A stretch of DNA of 64,000 bases from Brenneria roseae subsp. roseae (lineage in GTDB: Bacteria > Pseudomonadota > Gammaproteobacteria > Enterobacterales > Enterobacteriaceae). The notes beneath the pieces are model-generated. The model ran no database searches and was not told the DNA's origin. It saw only the letters and a program-made list of their open reading frames with translations. Shown piece after piece: positions 44,002 to 53,828 of the stretch. Each line of letters opens with the position of its first letter. Within the stretch, counting starts at the first letter, position 1. Location: the NCBI RefSeq assembly GCF_003115845.1, contig NZ_KZ819035.1:62001-126000 (forward strand), given 5' to 3'. The position numbers were made by a program, and so were the translations under genes.

Positions 44002-44134
44002 TATTAAATTGGAATGGCAGTCATCCTGGTCTGATATAATTCGTTTTTTCCAAACGATGGCCAGGGAGGATAACGTTGCTTCAGCAACGGCCCGCAGGGC
44101 GAGGCTTTGCCGGGTAATCCTCCCGGATGCACCA
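44002..44134 (+). repeat. Structured spacer repeat 3 ending in a tRNA-Arg 3'-end copy
   Basis: Nearly identical to repeat 1 with a few substitutions (GATGGCCAGG, GCCGGGT). After it, 44135-44432 holds no gene; the yqaB promoter must lie there. Confidence 0.85.
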
Positions 44135-44432
44135 TCACTTCGTTAAGCTTCACTTCTTTCTTATCCCGCAGCTTGTAATATTCGTTTTAGACGTTCCATT
44201 TCCCTTATAACTCATCGTTTGTCGCGCTATTAGTGCCTGCCTTTTGACGACGAAAAGTTATCTCCTATGATTTATTCTGCTTTGGATTGTGTTTGCAAAA
44301 GATCAGGGGCTTACTCTATTGCTCCAATATGACAGTAATAATGACATGATTATTATATGGTTATTGAGTGAGCGACAACGTTTTTACTTTGCGATAAAGT
44401 AGGCCCTCTTTTTCAGTGAGCATGGAGTCATG

Positions 44433-44999
44433 ATGTACGATCGTTATCAAGGGCTGATCTTTGATATGGACGGCACCATACTCGATACAGAACCAACACA
44501 CCATAAGGCCTGGGATCAGGTGTTGGCGAAGTACGAAATGAAATATGATGCGGCTGTTATGACAGCATTGAATGGATCGCCTACCTGGCGTATTGCCCAG
44601 TTTATTATTGACCGTCACCAGGCGGATATTGACCCGCATAGGCTGGCCGATGAGAAAACGGCGGTTGTGGAAGAAATGTTACTGGATACGGTAACGCCGC
44701 TGCCGTTGATTGATGTCGTCAAACATTATCATGGGCGTCGTCCTATGGCTGTTGGAACAGGCAGTACCCATGGTATGGCCGACCGGCTTTTGCAACATCT
44801 TGGGCTGTATAACTATTTTGATGCAATCGTCGGTGCTGACGATGTCATCAATCATAAGCCTTTCCCCGACACCTTTTTACGCTGTGCCGAACTTATCGCT
44901 GTTGCACCAGAACACTGTGTCGTGTTTGAAGATGCCGATTATGGTATTGAAGCGGCCAGGCGTGCGAAGATGGCTGTGGTTGATGTTCGTAAACGGTGA
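44433..44999 (+). CDS. yqaB: HAD-family sugar phosphatase YqaB
   Basis: Haloacid-dehalogenase phosphatase; the E. coli homolog hydrolyses fructose-1-phosphate and 6-phosphogluconate. 188 residues, the E. coli length. Motif I FDMDGTILDTEPTH near residue 9, motif II VGTGSTHGMA near 108, motif III Lys in NHKPFPDTF and motif IV VFEDADYGIEAA. ATG 44433 is preferred to ATG 44430 because GGAG lies at a workable 5 bases. Overlaps yqaA. Confidence 0.92.
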   Translation: MYDRYQGLIFDMDGTILDTEPTHHKAWDQVLAKYEMKYDAAVMTALNGSPTWRIAQFIIDRHQADIDPHRLADEKTAVVEEMLLDTVTPLPLIDVVKHYHGRRPMAVGTGSTHGMADRLLQHLGLYNYFDAIVGADDVINHKPFPDTFLRCAELIAVAPEHCVVFEDADYGIEAARRAKMAVVDVRKR

Positions 45000-45424
45000 C
45001 TGAATTCTGGGCGATATTCTCCCTTTTCTGGAGTAGTTTGCTGAGTGCAACGCTATTGCCCGGCAGTTCGGAGGTGTTGCTCGTCGCGCTCTTGGTTTCA
45101 GGCAGCGCCAGCCCCATTTTGTTAATTATTGTGGCAACGGTGGGAAATACCCTGGGAGGGGTAACAAATATTTTTATAGGGCGCTTACTGCCTCAGCCAA
45201 AACAGCAGACGGGATATACGATGGCGATACGCTGGTTACAGTGTTATGGCCCTGCTGCGCTATTATTTAGCTGGGTTCCGGTAGTCGGCGATTTATTGTG
45301 CGTGTTGGCGGGTTGGTTGCGTATGCCTTGGATGCGTGCGGCTGTTTTCATCGGTATCGGGAAAGCGTTGCGCTATATCGTCCTGACAGGGATAACCTTA
45401 CAAGGTATTGCATGGTGGCATTAG
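44996..45424 (+). CDS. yqaA: DedA-like inner membrane protein YqaA
   Basis: 142 residues, four hydrophobic helices, matching E. coli YqaA: SLFWSSLLSATLLPGSSEVL, TVGNTLGGVTNIFIGRLLP, FSWVPVVGDLLCVLAGWLRM, ending GIAWWH. The SNARE-associated/DedA family is linked to membrane lipid flipping; the role of YqaA is unknown. It starts with GTG that overlaps the yqaB stop (GTGA), indicating translational coupling. Confidence 0.9.
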   Translation: MTEFWAIFSLFWSSLLSATLLPGSSEVLLVALLVSGSASPILLIIVATVGNTLGGVTNIFIGRLLPQPKQQTGYTMAIRWLQCYGPAALLFSWVPVVGDLLCVLAGWLRMPWMRAAVFIGIGKALRYIVLTGITLQGIAWWH

Positions 45425-45505
45425 CTGGTCGATATAAGGTCTGGTGAGTGGCGCCAAGTTTCAATTATGCTTACAAACATTACATTTTAACAACGGGAGG
45501 TCGAT

Positions 45506-47059
45506 TTGATCCCGGACATATCAAAAGCGCTTTCCTGGCTGGAAAAACATCCACATGCAGTGAATGGCATTCAGCGTGGAATTGAGCGTGAAACTTTGCG
45601 CGTATTGGCGAATGGACATCTTGCGACAACAGGTCATCCTGAGCGGTTAGGCTCGGCGTTAACGCACTCGTGGATTACGACGGATTTCGCTGAAGCATTG
45701 CTGGAATTTATCACTCCGGTTGATAATGATGTCGACCACTTGCTGACGTTTTTGCGTGATATCCATCGCCATGTCGCGCGTAATCTGGGTGATGAGCGGA
45801 TGTGGCCATTAAGCATGCCGTGCTTTATTGCCGCAGAGCAGGATATTGAGTTAGCGCAATATGGGTCATCCAACATTGGACGTTTTAAAACGCTTTATCG
45901 TGAAGGGTTGAAGAATCGCTATGGCGCGCTGATGCAGACAATCTCCGGTGTGCATTACAATTTTTCATTACCACTGGCGTTTTGGCAGGCCAAAGCGGGG
46001 ATCCGCGATGTTGAAAGTGGCAAGTCTGAGATTTCGGCCGGTTATTTTCGCTTGATCCGTAACTACTATCGGTTCGGTTGGATTATTCCCTATCTGTTTG
46101 GCGCTTCTCCCGCCATTTGCTCGTCTTTCCTGCAGGGACGGGAAACGTCGTTGCCGTTTGAGCGTACGGATAAGGGAATGTGTTATCTACCGTATGCAAC
46201 GTCGCTGCGGCTGAGCGATTTGGGTTATACCAATAAGTCACAAAGTAATCTTGGTATCACATTTAATGATCTGGATACTTATGTCGCTGCGTTAAAACGC
46301 GCGATAAAAACGCCTTCTGAAGAGTATGCTCAGGTAGGGGTGAAGAAAGAGGGTCGGTATCTGCAGTTGAATACCAACGTATTGCAGATCGAAAATGAGC
46401 TTTATGCGCCAATCAGGCCGAAGCGAGTTACCCGGTCCGGGGAGTCTCCTTCCGATGCGCTTCTGCGCGGAGGGATCGAGTACATTGAGGTGAGATCGCT
46501 GGATATTAATCCTTTCTCTCCGACCGGCGTTAGCGCCAGCCAGGTGCGATTCCTGGATTTGTTCCTGATTTGGTGCACCCTGGCGGATGCGCCGGAAATG
46601 AGCGCCGATGAGTTGGCGTGTACGCGTAAAAACTGGAACCGGGTGATACTGGAAGGTCGCAAGCCGGGACAGACTATTGGTATGGGTTGTGATACTGAAC
46701 AACAGCCTATCGCTGATGTCGGAAAAGCATTGTTTGCAGATTTGCGGCGCGTTGCAGAGGTACTGGACGACGGGAGTACTCAGCCATACTACCAGCAGGT
46801 TTGTGATGAACTGATTACGGGCTTTGATGATCCGGAAAGTACATTCTCTGGACGATTGCTTGAGCTGATGAAGAAAGATGGCTGCGGTGGCGTCGGTATT
46901 CATCTTGCGGACGAATACCGTAAGATATTGAGCAGTGAGCCGCTGCAAGTCTTGACGGAAGGGCAGTTGAAAGCGGAATGTGAACGTTCCTGGCTTCGTC
47001 AGCAGCAGATTGAAGCTGAAGATACACTGAGCTTTGAAGCGTATCTTGCCGCGCACTGA
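45506..47059 (+). CDS. gshA: Glutamate-cysteine ligase
   Basis: First, rate-limiting step of glutathione synthesis, joining glutamate and cysteine with ATP. 517 residues (E. coli 518): [89 protein letters not shown]. It starts with TTG at 45506, as in E. coli, with GGGAGG 5 bases upstream; such a weak start limits expression. Confidence 0.96.
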   Translation: MIPDISKALSWLEKHPHAVNGIQRGIERETLRVLANGHLATTGHPERLGSALTHSWITTDFAEALLEFITPVDNDVDHLLTFLRDIHRHVARNLGDERMWPLSMPCFIAAEQDIELAQYGSSNIGRFKTLYREGLKNRYGALMQTISGVHYNFSLPLAFWQAKAGIRDVESGKSEISAGYFRLIRNYYRFGWIIPYLFGASPAICSSFLQGRETSLPFERTDKGMCYLPYATSLRLSDLGYTNKSQSNLGITFNDLDTYVAALKRAIKTPSEEYAQVGVKKEGRYLQLNTNVLQIENELYAPIRPKRVTRSGESPSDALLRGGIEYIEVRSLDINPFSPTGVSASQVRFLDLFLIWCTLADAPEMSADELACTRKNWNRVILEGRKPGQTIGMGCDTEQQPIADVGKALFADLRRVAEVLDDGSTQPYYQQVCDELITGFDDPESTFSGRLLELMKKDGCGGVGIHLADEYRKILSSEPLQVLTEGQLKAECERSWLRQQQIEAEDTLSFEAYLAAH

Positions 47060-47061
47060 CA

Positions 47062-47136
47062 AAAGAAAAGGCCACAGTAAATGTGGCCAAATAAACATCT
47101 CTAAATAGGGATGATGATAATAAATGCGCGTCTTTC
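47062..47136 (-). ncRNA. micA: Small RNA MicA
   Basis: On the minus strand between gshA and luxS, as in E. coli. The 5' end GAAAGACGCGCATTTATTAT holds the conserved seed that pairs with the ompA ribosome site, followed by CATCATCCCT. It ends in a terminator GGCCAC...GTGGCC with TTTTCTTTT. About 72-75 nt. In enterobacteria this Hfq-dependent RNA represses ompA and other outer membrane protein mRNAs under envelope stress. Confidence 0.93.
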
Positions 47137-47141
47137 AGTAA

Positions 47142-47171
47142 TTCAGACCCGCATGAAGCAGAAAAGTTTCC
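47142..47171 (-). promoter_or_regulatory. Sigma-E promoter of micA
   Basis: Minus strand: -35 GGAAACTT (47164-47171), 16-base spacer, -10 TCTGAA (47142-47147), 5 bases before the RNA start. Matches the sigma-E (RpoE) consensus GGAACTT/TCTGA. Confidence 0.85.
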
Positions 47172-47215
47172 CAGAAATGAGGAAAAATAAAATTTTTCTA
47201 TGAGGAGGTGACGTT

Positions 47216-47734
47216 ATGCCGTTACTAGATAGCTTTACTGTAGATCATACCCGTATGGCAGCGCCTGCTGTCCGGGTCGCGAAAACCATGAAAACCCCTC
47301 ATGGCGATAACATTACTGTCTTCGACCTGCGTTTTTGCCGTCCTAACCTTGAAGTGATGCCAGAGCGCGGAATTCATACGCTGGAACATCTGTTTGCCGG
47401 CTTCATGCGTGATCACTTGAATGGCGACGGTGTCGAGATTATTGATATTTCACCGATGGGATGCCGTACTGGTTTCTACATGAGCCTGATTGGGACGCCA
47501 AATGAGCAACGCGTAGCGGATGCCTGGAAAGCGGCAATGGCGGATGTGCTGAAAGTGACCGATCAGCGAAAAATTCCGGAACTCAATGAATATCAGTGCG
47601 GAACCTATGAGATGCATTCCCTGGCAGAGGCGCAGGAAATTGCACAGCATATTCTGGATCATGATATTGGCATCAACCAGAATGACGCTCTGGCGCTACC
47701 GAAGGATAAGCTGGCAGAACTGCATATCGGGTGA
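47216..47734 (+). CDS. luxS: S-ribosylhomocysteine lyase LuxS
   Basis: Cleaves S-ribosylhomocysteine to homocysteine and DPD, the precursor of autoinducer-2. 172 residues. The metal site is seen as HTLEH (His54, Glu57, His58) and Cys128 in YQCGTY. The catalytic Cys84 is in [17 protein letters not shown] precedes the ATG. Ends one residue beyond E. coli LuxS (LHIG). Confidence 0.97.
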   Translation: MPLLDSFTVDHTRMAAPAVRVAKTMKTPHGDNITVFDLRFCRPNLEVMPERGIHTLEHLFAGFMRDHLNGDGVEIIDISPMGCRTGFYMSLIGTPNEQRVADAWKAAMADVLKVTDQRKIPELNEYQCGTYEMHSLAEAQEIAQHILDHDIGINQNDALALPKDKLAELHIG

Positions 47735-47761
47735 ATGCTTGATTCGCCGTATGCCGGAATG

Positions 47762-47796
47762 AAAAAGAGAGTCAGAAATTGACTCTCTTTTATTTT
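47762..47796. terminator. Bidirectional terminator between luxS and ypjD
   Basis: A 10-bp stem AAAGAGAGTC/GACTCTCTTT (47764-47773, 47781-47790) with T-rich DNA on the right and A-rich on the left, serving the convergent luxS and ypjD. Confidence 0.8.
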
Positions 47797-47841
47797 TACC
47801 GTCATTTCCATACCAGATTGTACGGTAGGCCAGTCAGGCGT

Positions 47842-48636
47842 TTAGGCGGCGACGAAGTGCTGTATGACTCTGCTGCCGAAATAGGAAAGGGTCAATAATA
47901 ACGCGCCCAGCAGGCTGAACCAGACTACCCGGCGTCCACGCCAGCCTTCATGGTAATGCCCCCAAAGCAGCAGAATATAGATGAACCAGGCAAACAGGGA
48001 AAACACGGCTTTATGCAGATTTTCTTTGTTACCAATCAGGTCATCCATGTAGAACAGACCGGTACAGAGCGTCAGCGTTAACAGAATGACGCCAACCTGA
48101 GTAACGTGGAACATTTTCCGCTCGATACTCATTAACGGCGGCATATCGGCGGCAAACCCCAGCTTTTTATTCTTTAGCAGATAATCCAGCCAGACGAGCT
48201 GTAGCGCGTAAAGTGCGGCAATCAGCAGAGTGGCGTAAGAAAACAGGGCGAGGCCAATGTGGATCATCAGACCCGGAGTCGCTTCCAGATGCGTAATGAA
48301 CTCTCCCGGCATAAAACTGGCAAAAGCCAGGTTGATTAGTGCAAACGTATAAACGATAGGGAGCAGAAACCATCCACGGTTACGTGAGGCAACAATCGTC
48401 ATCACGATACAGATCATGAGGCTGACGAGAGAGCCAATGTTTAACAGACTAAGGTTTTGACCAGTCTGGACATCAAAAATGCGTTGATAAAGCGCTACTG
48501 CATGACAGATAAGCGCAACGCTGGCCGAAAGTATTGCCAGCCGACGATATGCACTGTTCTTGCGTAGCAGACTGGGAATAATCAGTCCAAGGCTGAATGT
48601 GTAGGCGACCAGCGCCACAATAGCGAAAACAGACAT
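47842..48636 (-). CDS. ypjD: Cytochrome c assembly-like inner membrane protein YpjD
   Basis: 264 residues, about eight hydrophobic helices, of the CcmC/CcsA-like family (tryptophan and histidine motifs in GHYHEGWRGRRVVWF and LFAWFIYILLLWGHYHEGW). E. coli YpjD is 263. It is divergent from ffh, as in E. coli. The biochemical role is not established; heme handling is suggested by family. Confidence 0.87.
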   Translation of the reverse strand: MSVFAIVALVAYTFSLGLIIPSLLRKNSAYRRLAILSASVALICHAVALYQRIFDVQTGQNLSLLNIGSLVSLMICIVMTIVASRNRGWFLLPIVYTFALINLAFASFMPGEFITHLEATPGLMIHIGLALFSYATLLIAALYALQLVWLDYLLKNKKLGFAADMPPLMSIERKMFHVTQVGVILLTLTLCTGLFYMDDLIGNKENLHKAVFSLFAWFIYILLLWGHYHEGWRGRRVVWFSLLGALLLTLSYFGSRVIQHFVAA

Positions 48637-48806
48637 ACAAGTAGGTTATTGAACATCAACTAAGTAAAATGAAGAGTCAGTATAACGTTAGTCTCACTGG
48701 GGACCAACTGTTCTCCATCCGAGTCACAGAGATCGTCGGCGCTTTCGTGTTATAATCCGATCATTCGCGTCGCGGCTTGCGGCTTGTCATACGTTGAGCA
48801 TGAGAT

Positions 48807-50168
48807 ATGTTTGAAAATTTAACCGATCGACTATCGCGCACATTGCGCAATATCAGCGGCCGCGGGCGGTTGACTGAAGACAATATTAAAGAAACGCTGC
48901 GTGAAGTTCGCATGGCGTTGCTGGAAGCTGACGTCGCCTTACCGGTTGTTCGCGATTTTATCAATCGTGTCAAAGAACGCGCGGTGGGGCATGAGGTCAA
49001 CAAGAGCCTGACTCCCGGTCAGGAGTTCGTCAAGATCGTCAAAAATGAACTCGTCAGTGCGATGGGGGAAAGCAATGCGGAGCTGAACCTTGCTGCGCAG
49101 CCACCCGCAGTCGTGCTGATGGCGGGTTTACAAGGGGCAGGTAAAACAACCAGCGTCGGTAAACTGGGTAAATTCCTTAAAGAAAAACAGAAGAAAAAGG
49201 TATTGGTTGTTTCTGCGGACGTTTATCGTCCTGCGGCAATTAAACAGTTGGAAACGCTGGCAGAATCGATTGGCGTCGATTTCTTCCCCTCAACGGCGCA
49301 GGAAAAGCCGATTGATATCGTTAGTCGTGCTTTACAGCATGCCAAACTGAAATTCTATGATGTGTTGTTAGTTGATACTGCCGGTCGTCTCCATGTCGAT
49401 GACGCCATGATGGACGAGATTAAGCAGGTTCATGCGGCGATCGACCCGGTGGAAACCCTGTTTGTTGTCGATGCCATGACCGGTCAGGATGCGGCGAATA
49501 CGGCGAAAGCCTTTAATGAAGCACTGCCGTTAACCGGCGTGGTTTTAACCAAAGTCGATGGTGATGCTCGTGGCGGCGCCGCGCTGTCTATCCGCCATAT
49601 TACGGGTAAGCCAGTAAAATTCCTTGGCGTTGGTGAAAAAACTGACGCTCTGGAGCCTTTCTATCCCGAGCGTGTTGCTTCCCGTATTCTTGGCATGGGC
49701 GATGTGATTTCCCTGATCGAGGATATCGAAAGTAAGGTTGATCGTACTCAGGCGGAAAAACTGGCGAAAAAGCTGAAAAAAGGGGACGGCTTTGATCTGA
49801 CCGATTTCCTTGACCAGCTTAAGCAGATGCGCAATATGGGCGGCATGGCCAGCATGATGAGCAAAATGCCTGGAATGGGGCAATTGCCTGATAATGTGAA
49901 ATCTCAGATGGATGATAAAGTGCTGGTCCGTATGGAAGCGATTATCAATTCGATGACGCGCCAGGAACGTGCCAAGCCCGAAATTATCAAAGGTTCCCGG
50001 AAACGTCGTATCGCGACGGGATCGGGGATGCAGGTTCAGGACGTCAACCGCCTTCTGAAGCAGTTTGATGATATGCAGCGTATGATGAAGAAAATGAAGA
50101 GTGGCGGTTTGGCGAAAATGATGCGCGGTATGAAAGGCATGATGCCGCCGGGATTCCCGGGTCGTTAA
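48807..50168 (+). CDS. ffh: Signal recognition particle protein Ffh
   Basis: GTPase of the bacterial signal recognition particle, binds 4.5S RNA and signal sequences to direct inner membrane proteins. 453 residues, as in E. coli. N domain, then GTPase with LMAGLQGAGKTTSVGKLGKF near 100, VLLVDTAGRLHVDD near 184, LTKVDGDARGG near 246. Methionine-rich M domain at the C-terminus (MQRMMKKMKSGGLAKMMRGM). A TATAAT at 48751-48756 is the probable -10. Confidence 0.97.
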   Translation: MFENLTDRLSRTLRNISGRGRLTEDNIKETLREVRMALLEADVALPVVRDFINRVKERAVGHEVNKSLTPGQEFVKIVKNELVSAMGESNAELNLAAQPPAVVLMAGLQGAGKTTSVGKLGKFLKEKQKKKVLVVSADVYRPAAIKQLETLAESIGVDFFPSTAQEKPIDIVSRALQHAKLKFYDVLLVDTAGRLHVDDAMMDEIKQVHAAIDPVETLFVVDAMTGQDAANTAKAFNEALPLTGVVLTKVDGDARGGAALSIRHITGKPVKFLGVGEKTDALEPFYPERVASRILGMGDVISLIEDIESKVDRTQAEKLAKKLKKGDGFDLTDFLDQLKQMRNMGGMASMMSKMPGMGQLPDNVKSQMDDKVLVRMEAIINSMTRQERAKPEIIKGSRKRRIATGSGMQVQDVNRLLKQFDDMQRMMKKMKSGGLAKMMRGMKGMMPPGFPGR

Positions 50169-50180
50169 GCGCGATAATCT

Positions 50181-50211
50181 GGCGGTGAATATAAAGTCTC
50201 ACCGCCATTTT
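50181..50211 (+). terminator. Terminator after ffh
   Basis: GGCGGTGA (50181-50188) and TCACCGCC (50199-50206), then ATTTTA. Confidence 0.7.
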
Positions 50212-50274
50212 ACGCTTTAGATTGCTTTTTGCGCCAAAATGAGTAAAATTTTGGGGCTTTTTATATGACACACT

Positions 50275-50298
50275 GGGCCCCGTTCCTCGATGGGGCCC
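50275..50298 (+). other. Strong hairpin in the rpsP leader
   Basis: GGGCCCC (50275-50281) pairs with GGGGCCC (50292-50298) with a 10-base loop, 28 bases before the rpsP start. No T-run follows immediately, so it is more likely a leader stem (regulation or stability of the ribosomal-protein operon) than a terminator. Confidence 0.55.
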
Positions 50299-50326
50299 GG
50301 TTGTTTTATTAACTAAAGAGGATGTT

Positions 50327-50575
50327 ATGGTAACAATTCGTTTGGCACGTGGCGGCGCGAAAAAACGCCCGTTCTATCAAGTCGTCGTGACCGATAGCCG
50401 CAATGCGCGCGATGGTCGCTTCATTGAGCGCGTAGGCTTCTTCAACCCGATCGCAACGGGTCAGGCAGAAGCTCTGCGTTTGGATCTGGACCGTATCGAG
50501 CATTGGGTTGGTCTGGGTGCGACAGTGTCTGATCGCGTATCTTCGCTGATCAAAGACGCTAAAAAAGCAGCATAA
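50327..50575 (+). CDS. rpsP: Ribosomal protein bS16
   Basis: 30S subunit assembly protein. 82 residues: [34 protein letters not shown], the standard bS16 signatures. First gene of rpsP-rimM-trmD-rplS. AGAGGA precedes the ATG. Confidence 0.97.
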   Translation: MVTIRLARGGAKKRPFYQVVVTDSRNARDGRFIERVGFFNPIATGQAEALRLDLDRIEHWVGLGATVSDRVSSLIKDAKKAA

Positions 50576-50593
50576 TCTGTTGCGGTGGTAACA

Positions 50594-51142
50594 ATGAGCA
50601 AACAACTTAGTCCGAAAGCACCTGTTAACTCCATCGTATTGGGGAAGATGGGATCGACTTATGGCATCCGTGGTTGGCTCAGAGTGTTTTCATCCACCGA
50701 AGATGCCGAAAGCATTTTTGATTATCAACCTTGGTTTATCCAGACAAAAAGTGGTTGGCAGCTTGTCGAGATTGAAAGCTGGAAACATCACAATCAGGAT
50801 CTGATCATCAAGATTAAAGATGTTGACGATCGTGATGCGGCCAATCTACTGACCAATTGCGAAATTGTCGTAGATTCAACGCAACTGCCTGAGTTGGATG
50901 AAGGTGATTATTATTGGAAGGATCTTATTGGTTGTCAGGTCGTGACCTCAACGGGTTATCAACTGGGTAAAGTCATTGATATGATGGAAACCGGTTCAAA
51001 CGACGTGATGGTAATAAAAGCCAACCTGAAAGATGCATTCGGGGTCAAGGAGCGGCTGGTTCCGTTCCTCACTGAACAGGTTGTCAGGCATGTTGACCTT
51101 TCTGCTCAAACTATTGAAGTAGATTGGGATCCTGGTTTTTGA
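50594..51142 (+). CDS. rimM: Ribosome maturation factor RimM
   Basis: Assists maturation of the 30S head by binding uS19. 182 residues, the E. coli length: [54 protein letters not shown], ending [14 protein letters not shown] ([10 protein letters not shown]). ATG 50594 ([11 protein letters not shown]) is taken as the start; a GTG 9 bases upstream is in frame but not in the family. Confidence 0.96.
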   Translation: MSKQLSPKAPVNSIVLGKMGSTYGIRGWLRVFSSTEDAESIFDYQPWFIQTKSGWQLVEIESWKHHNQDLIIKIKDVDDRDAANLLTNCEIVVDSTQLPELDEGDYYWKDLIGCQVVTSTGYQLGKVIDMMETGSNDVMVIKANLKDAFGVKERLVPFLTEQVVRHVDLSAQTIEVDWDPGF

Positions 51143-51180
51143 GCTCTGAGCTGACCAGTAGTACTAAGTGGAACGAGACG

Positions 51181-51936
51181 ATGTGGATTGGGGTTATTAG
51201 CCTGTTTCCAGAGATGTTCCGCGCAATTACTGATTACGGAGTCACTGGCCGGGCAGTTAAAAATGGCCTGCTGAGCGTACAGTACTGGAGTCCGCGAGAC
51301 TTCACTTACGATCGGCATCGCACCGTGGACGATCGCCCTTATGGCGGCGGTCCCGGAATGCTGATGATGGTGCAACCTTTGCGGGATGCGATCCACGCAG
51401 CAAAAGCAGCGGCAGGCGAAGGTGCGAGAGTGATTTATTTATCACCTCAGGGCCGCAAATTAGATCAGCAAGGCGTACGTCAACTCGCCACCAATCAGAA
51501 AATGATTCTGGTTTGTGGTCGGTACGAGGGGATTGATGAGCGCGTAATTAAAACCGAAATTGATGAAGAATGGTCAATTGGTGATTACGTTCTCAGCGGT
51601 GGTGAGCTACCGGCAATGGCGCTGATTGATTCGGTTTCCCGTTTTATACCGGGTGTACTGGGTCATCAGGCTTCGGCAGAAGAGGATTCTTTTGCTGATG
51701 GATTGCTGGATTGCCCACATTTTACTCGCCCCGAAGTGTTGGCAGGCATGGATGTCCCGGCAGTTTTGCTGTCAGGAAATCATGCTGAGATTCGTCGCTG
51801 GCGTTTGAAGCAGTCGCTGGGCCGAACCTGGCTTAGAAGACCTGAACTTCTGAAAAGCCTAGCTCTGACTGACGAGCAAGCAACGTTGTTGGCTGAATTC
51901 CAACGTGAATATCAGTCTGGACAACATGAGTATTAG
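51181..51936 (+). CDS. trmD: tRNA (guanine-N1)-methyltransferase TrmD
   Basis: Methylates G37 of tRNAs with SAM, preventing frameshifts. 251 residues of the SPOUT trefoil-knot class: [72 protein letters not shown] 51181 matches the family start; the open frame reaches upstream into rimM but is not used. Operon gene three. Confidence 0.97.
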   Translation: MWIGVISLFPEMFRAITDYGVTGRAVKNGLLSVQYWSPRDFTYDRHRTVDDRPYGGGPGMLMMVQPLRDAIHAAKAAAGEGARVIYLSPQGRKLDQQGVRQLATNQKMILVCGRYEGIDERVIKTEIDEEWSIGDYVLSGGELPAMALIDSVSRFIPGVLGHQASAEEDSFADGLLDCPHFTRPEVLAGMDVPAVLLSGNHAEIRRWRLKQSLGRTWLRRPELLKSLALTDEQATLLAEFQREYQSGQHEY

Positions 51937-51983
51937 GTGGTCGTTCTGGTACGCCAAACGAACCCAAATATCAGTTTACCTAG

Positions 51984-52346
<363 letters not shown>

Positions 52347-52363
52347 TAGCGCGCTTTCGCAAC

Positions 52364-52415
52364 ATCCGAAAGTGGTTAGTTATCAAGGGTTCGCCGATGG
52401 CGAACCCTTTTTTTA
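52364..52415 (+). repeat. 52-bp direct repeat, left copy (rplS terminator region)
   Basis: Identical over 52 bases, including the terminator stem and T-run, to 54465-54516. The copies bracket the three-gene Hcp module, so they look like the duplicated target or attachment site of an inserted cassette. Confidence 0.9.
52387..52414 (+). terminator. Terminator of the rpsP-rplS operon
   Basis: GGGTTCGCC/GGCGAACCC (9 bp) with GAT loop and seven T. This terminator lies inside a 52-bp segment that recurs identically at 54465-54516. Confidence 0.95.
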
Positions 52416-52729
52416 CGTCCATATTCACTTTTGTTCACGGCAGCCTCTTTTCAGAGGCGTAAAAAAACGCTGGTGTGGGCTGGGTTTGCAACGTTTTGAA
52501 ATCCACAACGGGGGATGACTTTGGCAATTGTCCACACCTGTTCGTCAATTACCTGTTAACCCTTTCAACCTGTTAGGAGAGAAAGAGGATCGCTGTCGCC
52601 TTGGTAAAATTAACGCACCCTCAGATACGTGATCTGTCAAGGACGTGTGAAGCCTATGGGGGAAACCAGAATTTAGCGTGGAGCGTTGTCTACTGATTGG
52701 GAGGCATCAGCGTTATGCTCGATTTTTTC
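52416..52729. other. Non-coding left part of the inserted cassette
   Basis: About 310 bases with no open frame I can support and no recombinase. It contains CGCCTCT-type inverted bits (GCCTCTTTTCAGAGGC, 52443-52458) and may hold degraded DNA. Confidence 0.4.
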
Positions 52730-53137
52730 TTAATCAAGGCTAATAGCTGCCATAATGACTTCTTTTTTATCAGGGTAAACACTCAAATAGATATCATATC
52801 CACTGTAAGCCGGTGAGATCCAACGAATAGTATTAATATCGATCTGCTCAGGTGTAAATTTCTTGGCTCTTAAATAGCTTTCTAATTCCGATTTGTCAGT
52901 CGTTCCAGTAAAGAATATTACATTGGTCTCAGGTTTATTACCATCACGAGATGAATAGCTTATATAATAACTCTGAGATATAAGGGGCGCGTTTCTGATC
53001 AATTCCGTTGAGAAAAAGCGGTCGTAGAACCAATTGTTTTTTGTGTAAGAAACACTATCAATAGTAAGCAGTTTTAAAAGAAAATATAAAAGTGCAACTA
53101 TGGAGACAAAAAAAGTAATTTTTTTATTAGTTCCCAT
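52730..53137 (-). CDS. Small membrane-anchored protein, putative immunity protein of the Hcp module
   Basis: 135 residues. An N-terminal hydrophobic helix (ITFFVSIVALLYFLLKLLTI, residues ~8-27) anchors a soluble domain (SYYISYSSRDGNKPETNVIF, AYSGYDIYLSVYPDKKEVIM) probably facing the periplasm. No family recognised. It is the last gene of an Hcp-effector-type trio and overlaps the preceding gene by 11 bases. That position and membrane anchor are typical of immunity proteins protecting against a periplasm-acting effector. Strongly AT-rich relative to neighbours. The function is inference. Confidence 0.65.
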   Translation of the reverse strand: MGTNKKITFFVSIVALLYFLLKLLTIDSVSYTKNNWFYDRFFSTELIRNAPLISQSYYISYSSRDGNKPETNVIFFTGTTDKSELESYLRAKKFTPEQIDINTIRWISPAYSGYDIYLSVYPDKKEVIMAAISLD

Positions 53138-53828
53138 AAACCCTCCCGCCGTTTAAATATATTCCGGTATCACTATCATTCGCAATGGAAACATTACCCG
53201 ATTTAAAATCAAAGTATGGTTTTATTGATTTCATAAAATACGGTAACTCACCTAAATAAGGTCTTGAGTTTGGAGATATTGATGGATCTGGAAATAATAA
53301 AGGTCTAAATCCTTTATTCTTAAAATTTCCGATAGGTCCATAATGATCCCATCGCTTAATTGATTCACTTTTGCTAACAGGTTTTAAGTCATAAAGATAA
53401 TTTCTACCATGGATTGCACGATAAAATCCGAGTAAATCGGATACAAGATCTTCGCCGCTAAAACCACTGTCCGTGGTCCAGCTAAAAGGCCAACTATCCT
53501 GCAAGCTCTCAAATGCCGTACCCGTTTTCATCATCATAGCAAGAGCGATGCTGTGCCGCTCAGGTAGTGAGCGTCCGCGGCGTACTTTCCAAAGACTGTA
53601 CTTAGAAGTACCTATCCACTTCCTTCTAATAAACATGCTTTGCTCATAGTGAATATGATAGAACTCATCTGGTCTATTTTCACCCAATTCCATTTGGGAC
53701 AAAAGATTCCTGATATCATCACCTGAGGCATGACCTAAATCTACCCAGCCTAATATTTCAGTGTAAATTATGCCGTATTTTGCTGAAATTGCCTGATTGA
53801 CATCCAACATCTCTGATCGCTTACTCAT
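53127..53828 (-). CDS. Putative type VI secretion effector linked to Hcp
   Basis: 233 residues, no signal peptide, no membrane helix. Conserved-looking motifs are YGIIYTEILGWVDLGHASGD near residue 17, ERHSIALAMMMKTGTAFE near 90, DSGFSGEDLVSDLLGFYRAI near 120 and RWDHYGPIGNFKNKGFRPLL near 159. The GWVDLGHA segment recalls proteins labelled DUF4056, not verified. Start overlaps the hcp stop (ATGA), so it is translationally coupled to hcp, the usual layout for cargo carried in the Hcp tube. Enzymatic activity unknown; the histidines in motifs one and two are candidate active-site residues. Confidence 0.65.
   Translation of the reverse strand: MSKRSEMLDVNQAISAKYGIIYTEILGWVDLGHASGDDIRNLLSQMELGENRPDEFYHIHYEQSMFIRRKWIGTSKYSLWKVRRGRSLPERHSIALAMMMKTGTAFESLQDSWPFSWTTDSGFSGEDLVSDLLGFYRAIHGRNYLYDLKPVSKSESIKRWDHYGPIGNFKNKGFRPLLFPDPSISPNSRPYLGELPYFMKSIKPYFDFKSGNVSIANDSDTGIYLNGGRVYGN

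Noticed and set aside
43347..44134. Regularly spaced repeats resembling a CRISPR array
   Set aside because: The repeats are complete tRNA-Arg genes and tRNA-derived hairpins; unit size (~280 bases) and content do not fit CRISPR.
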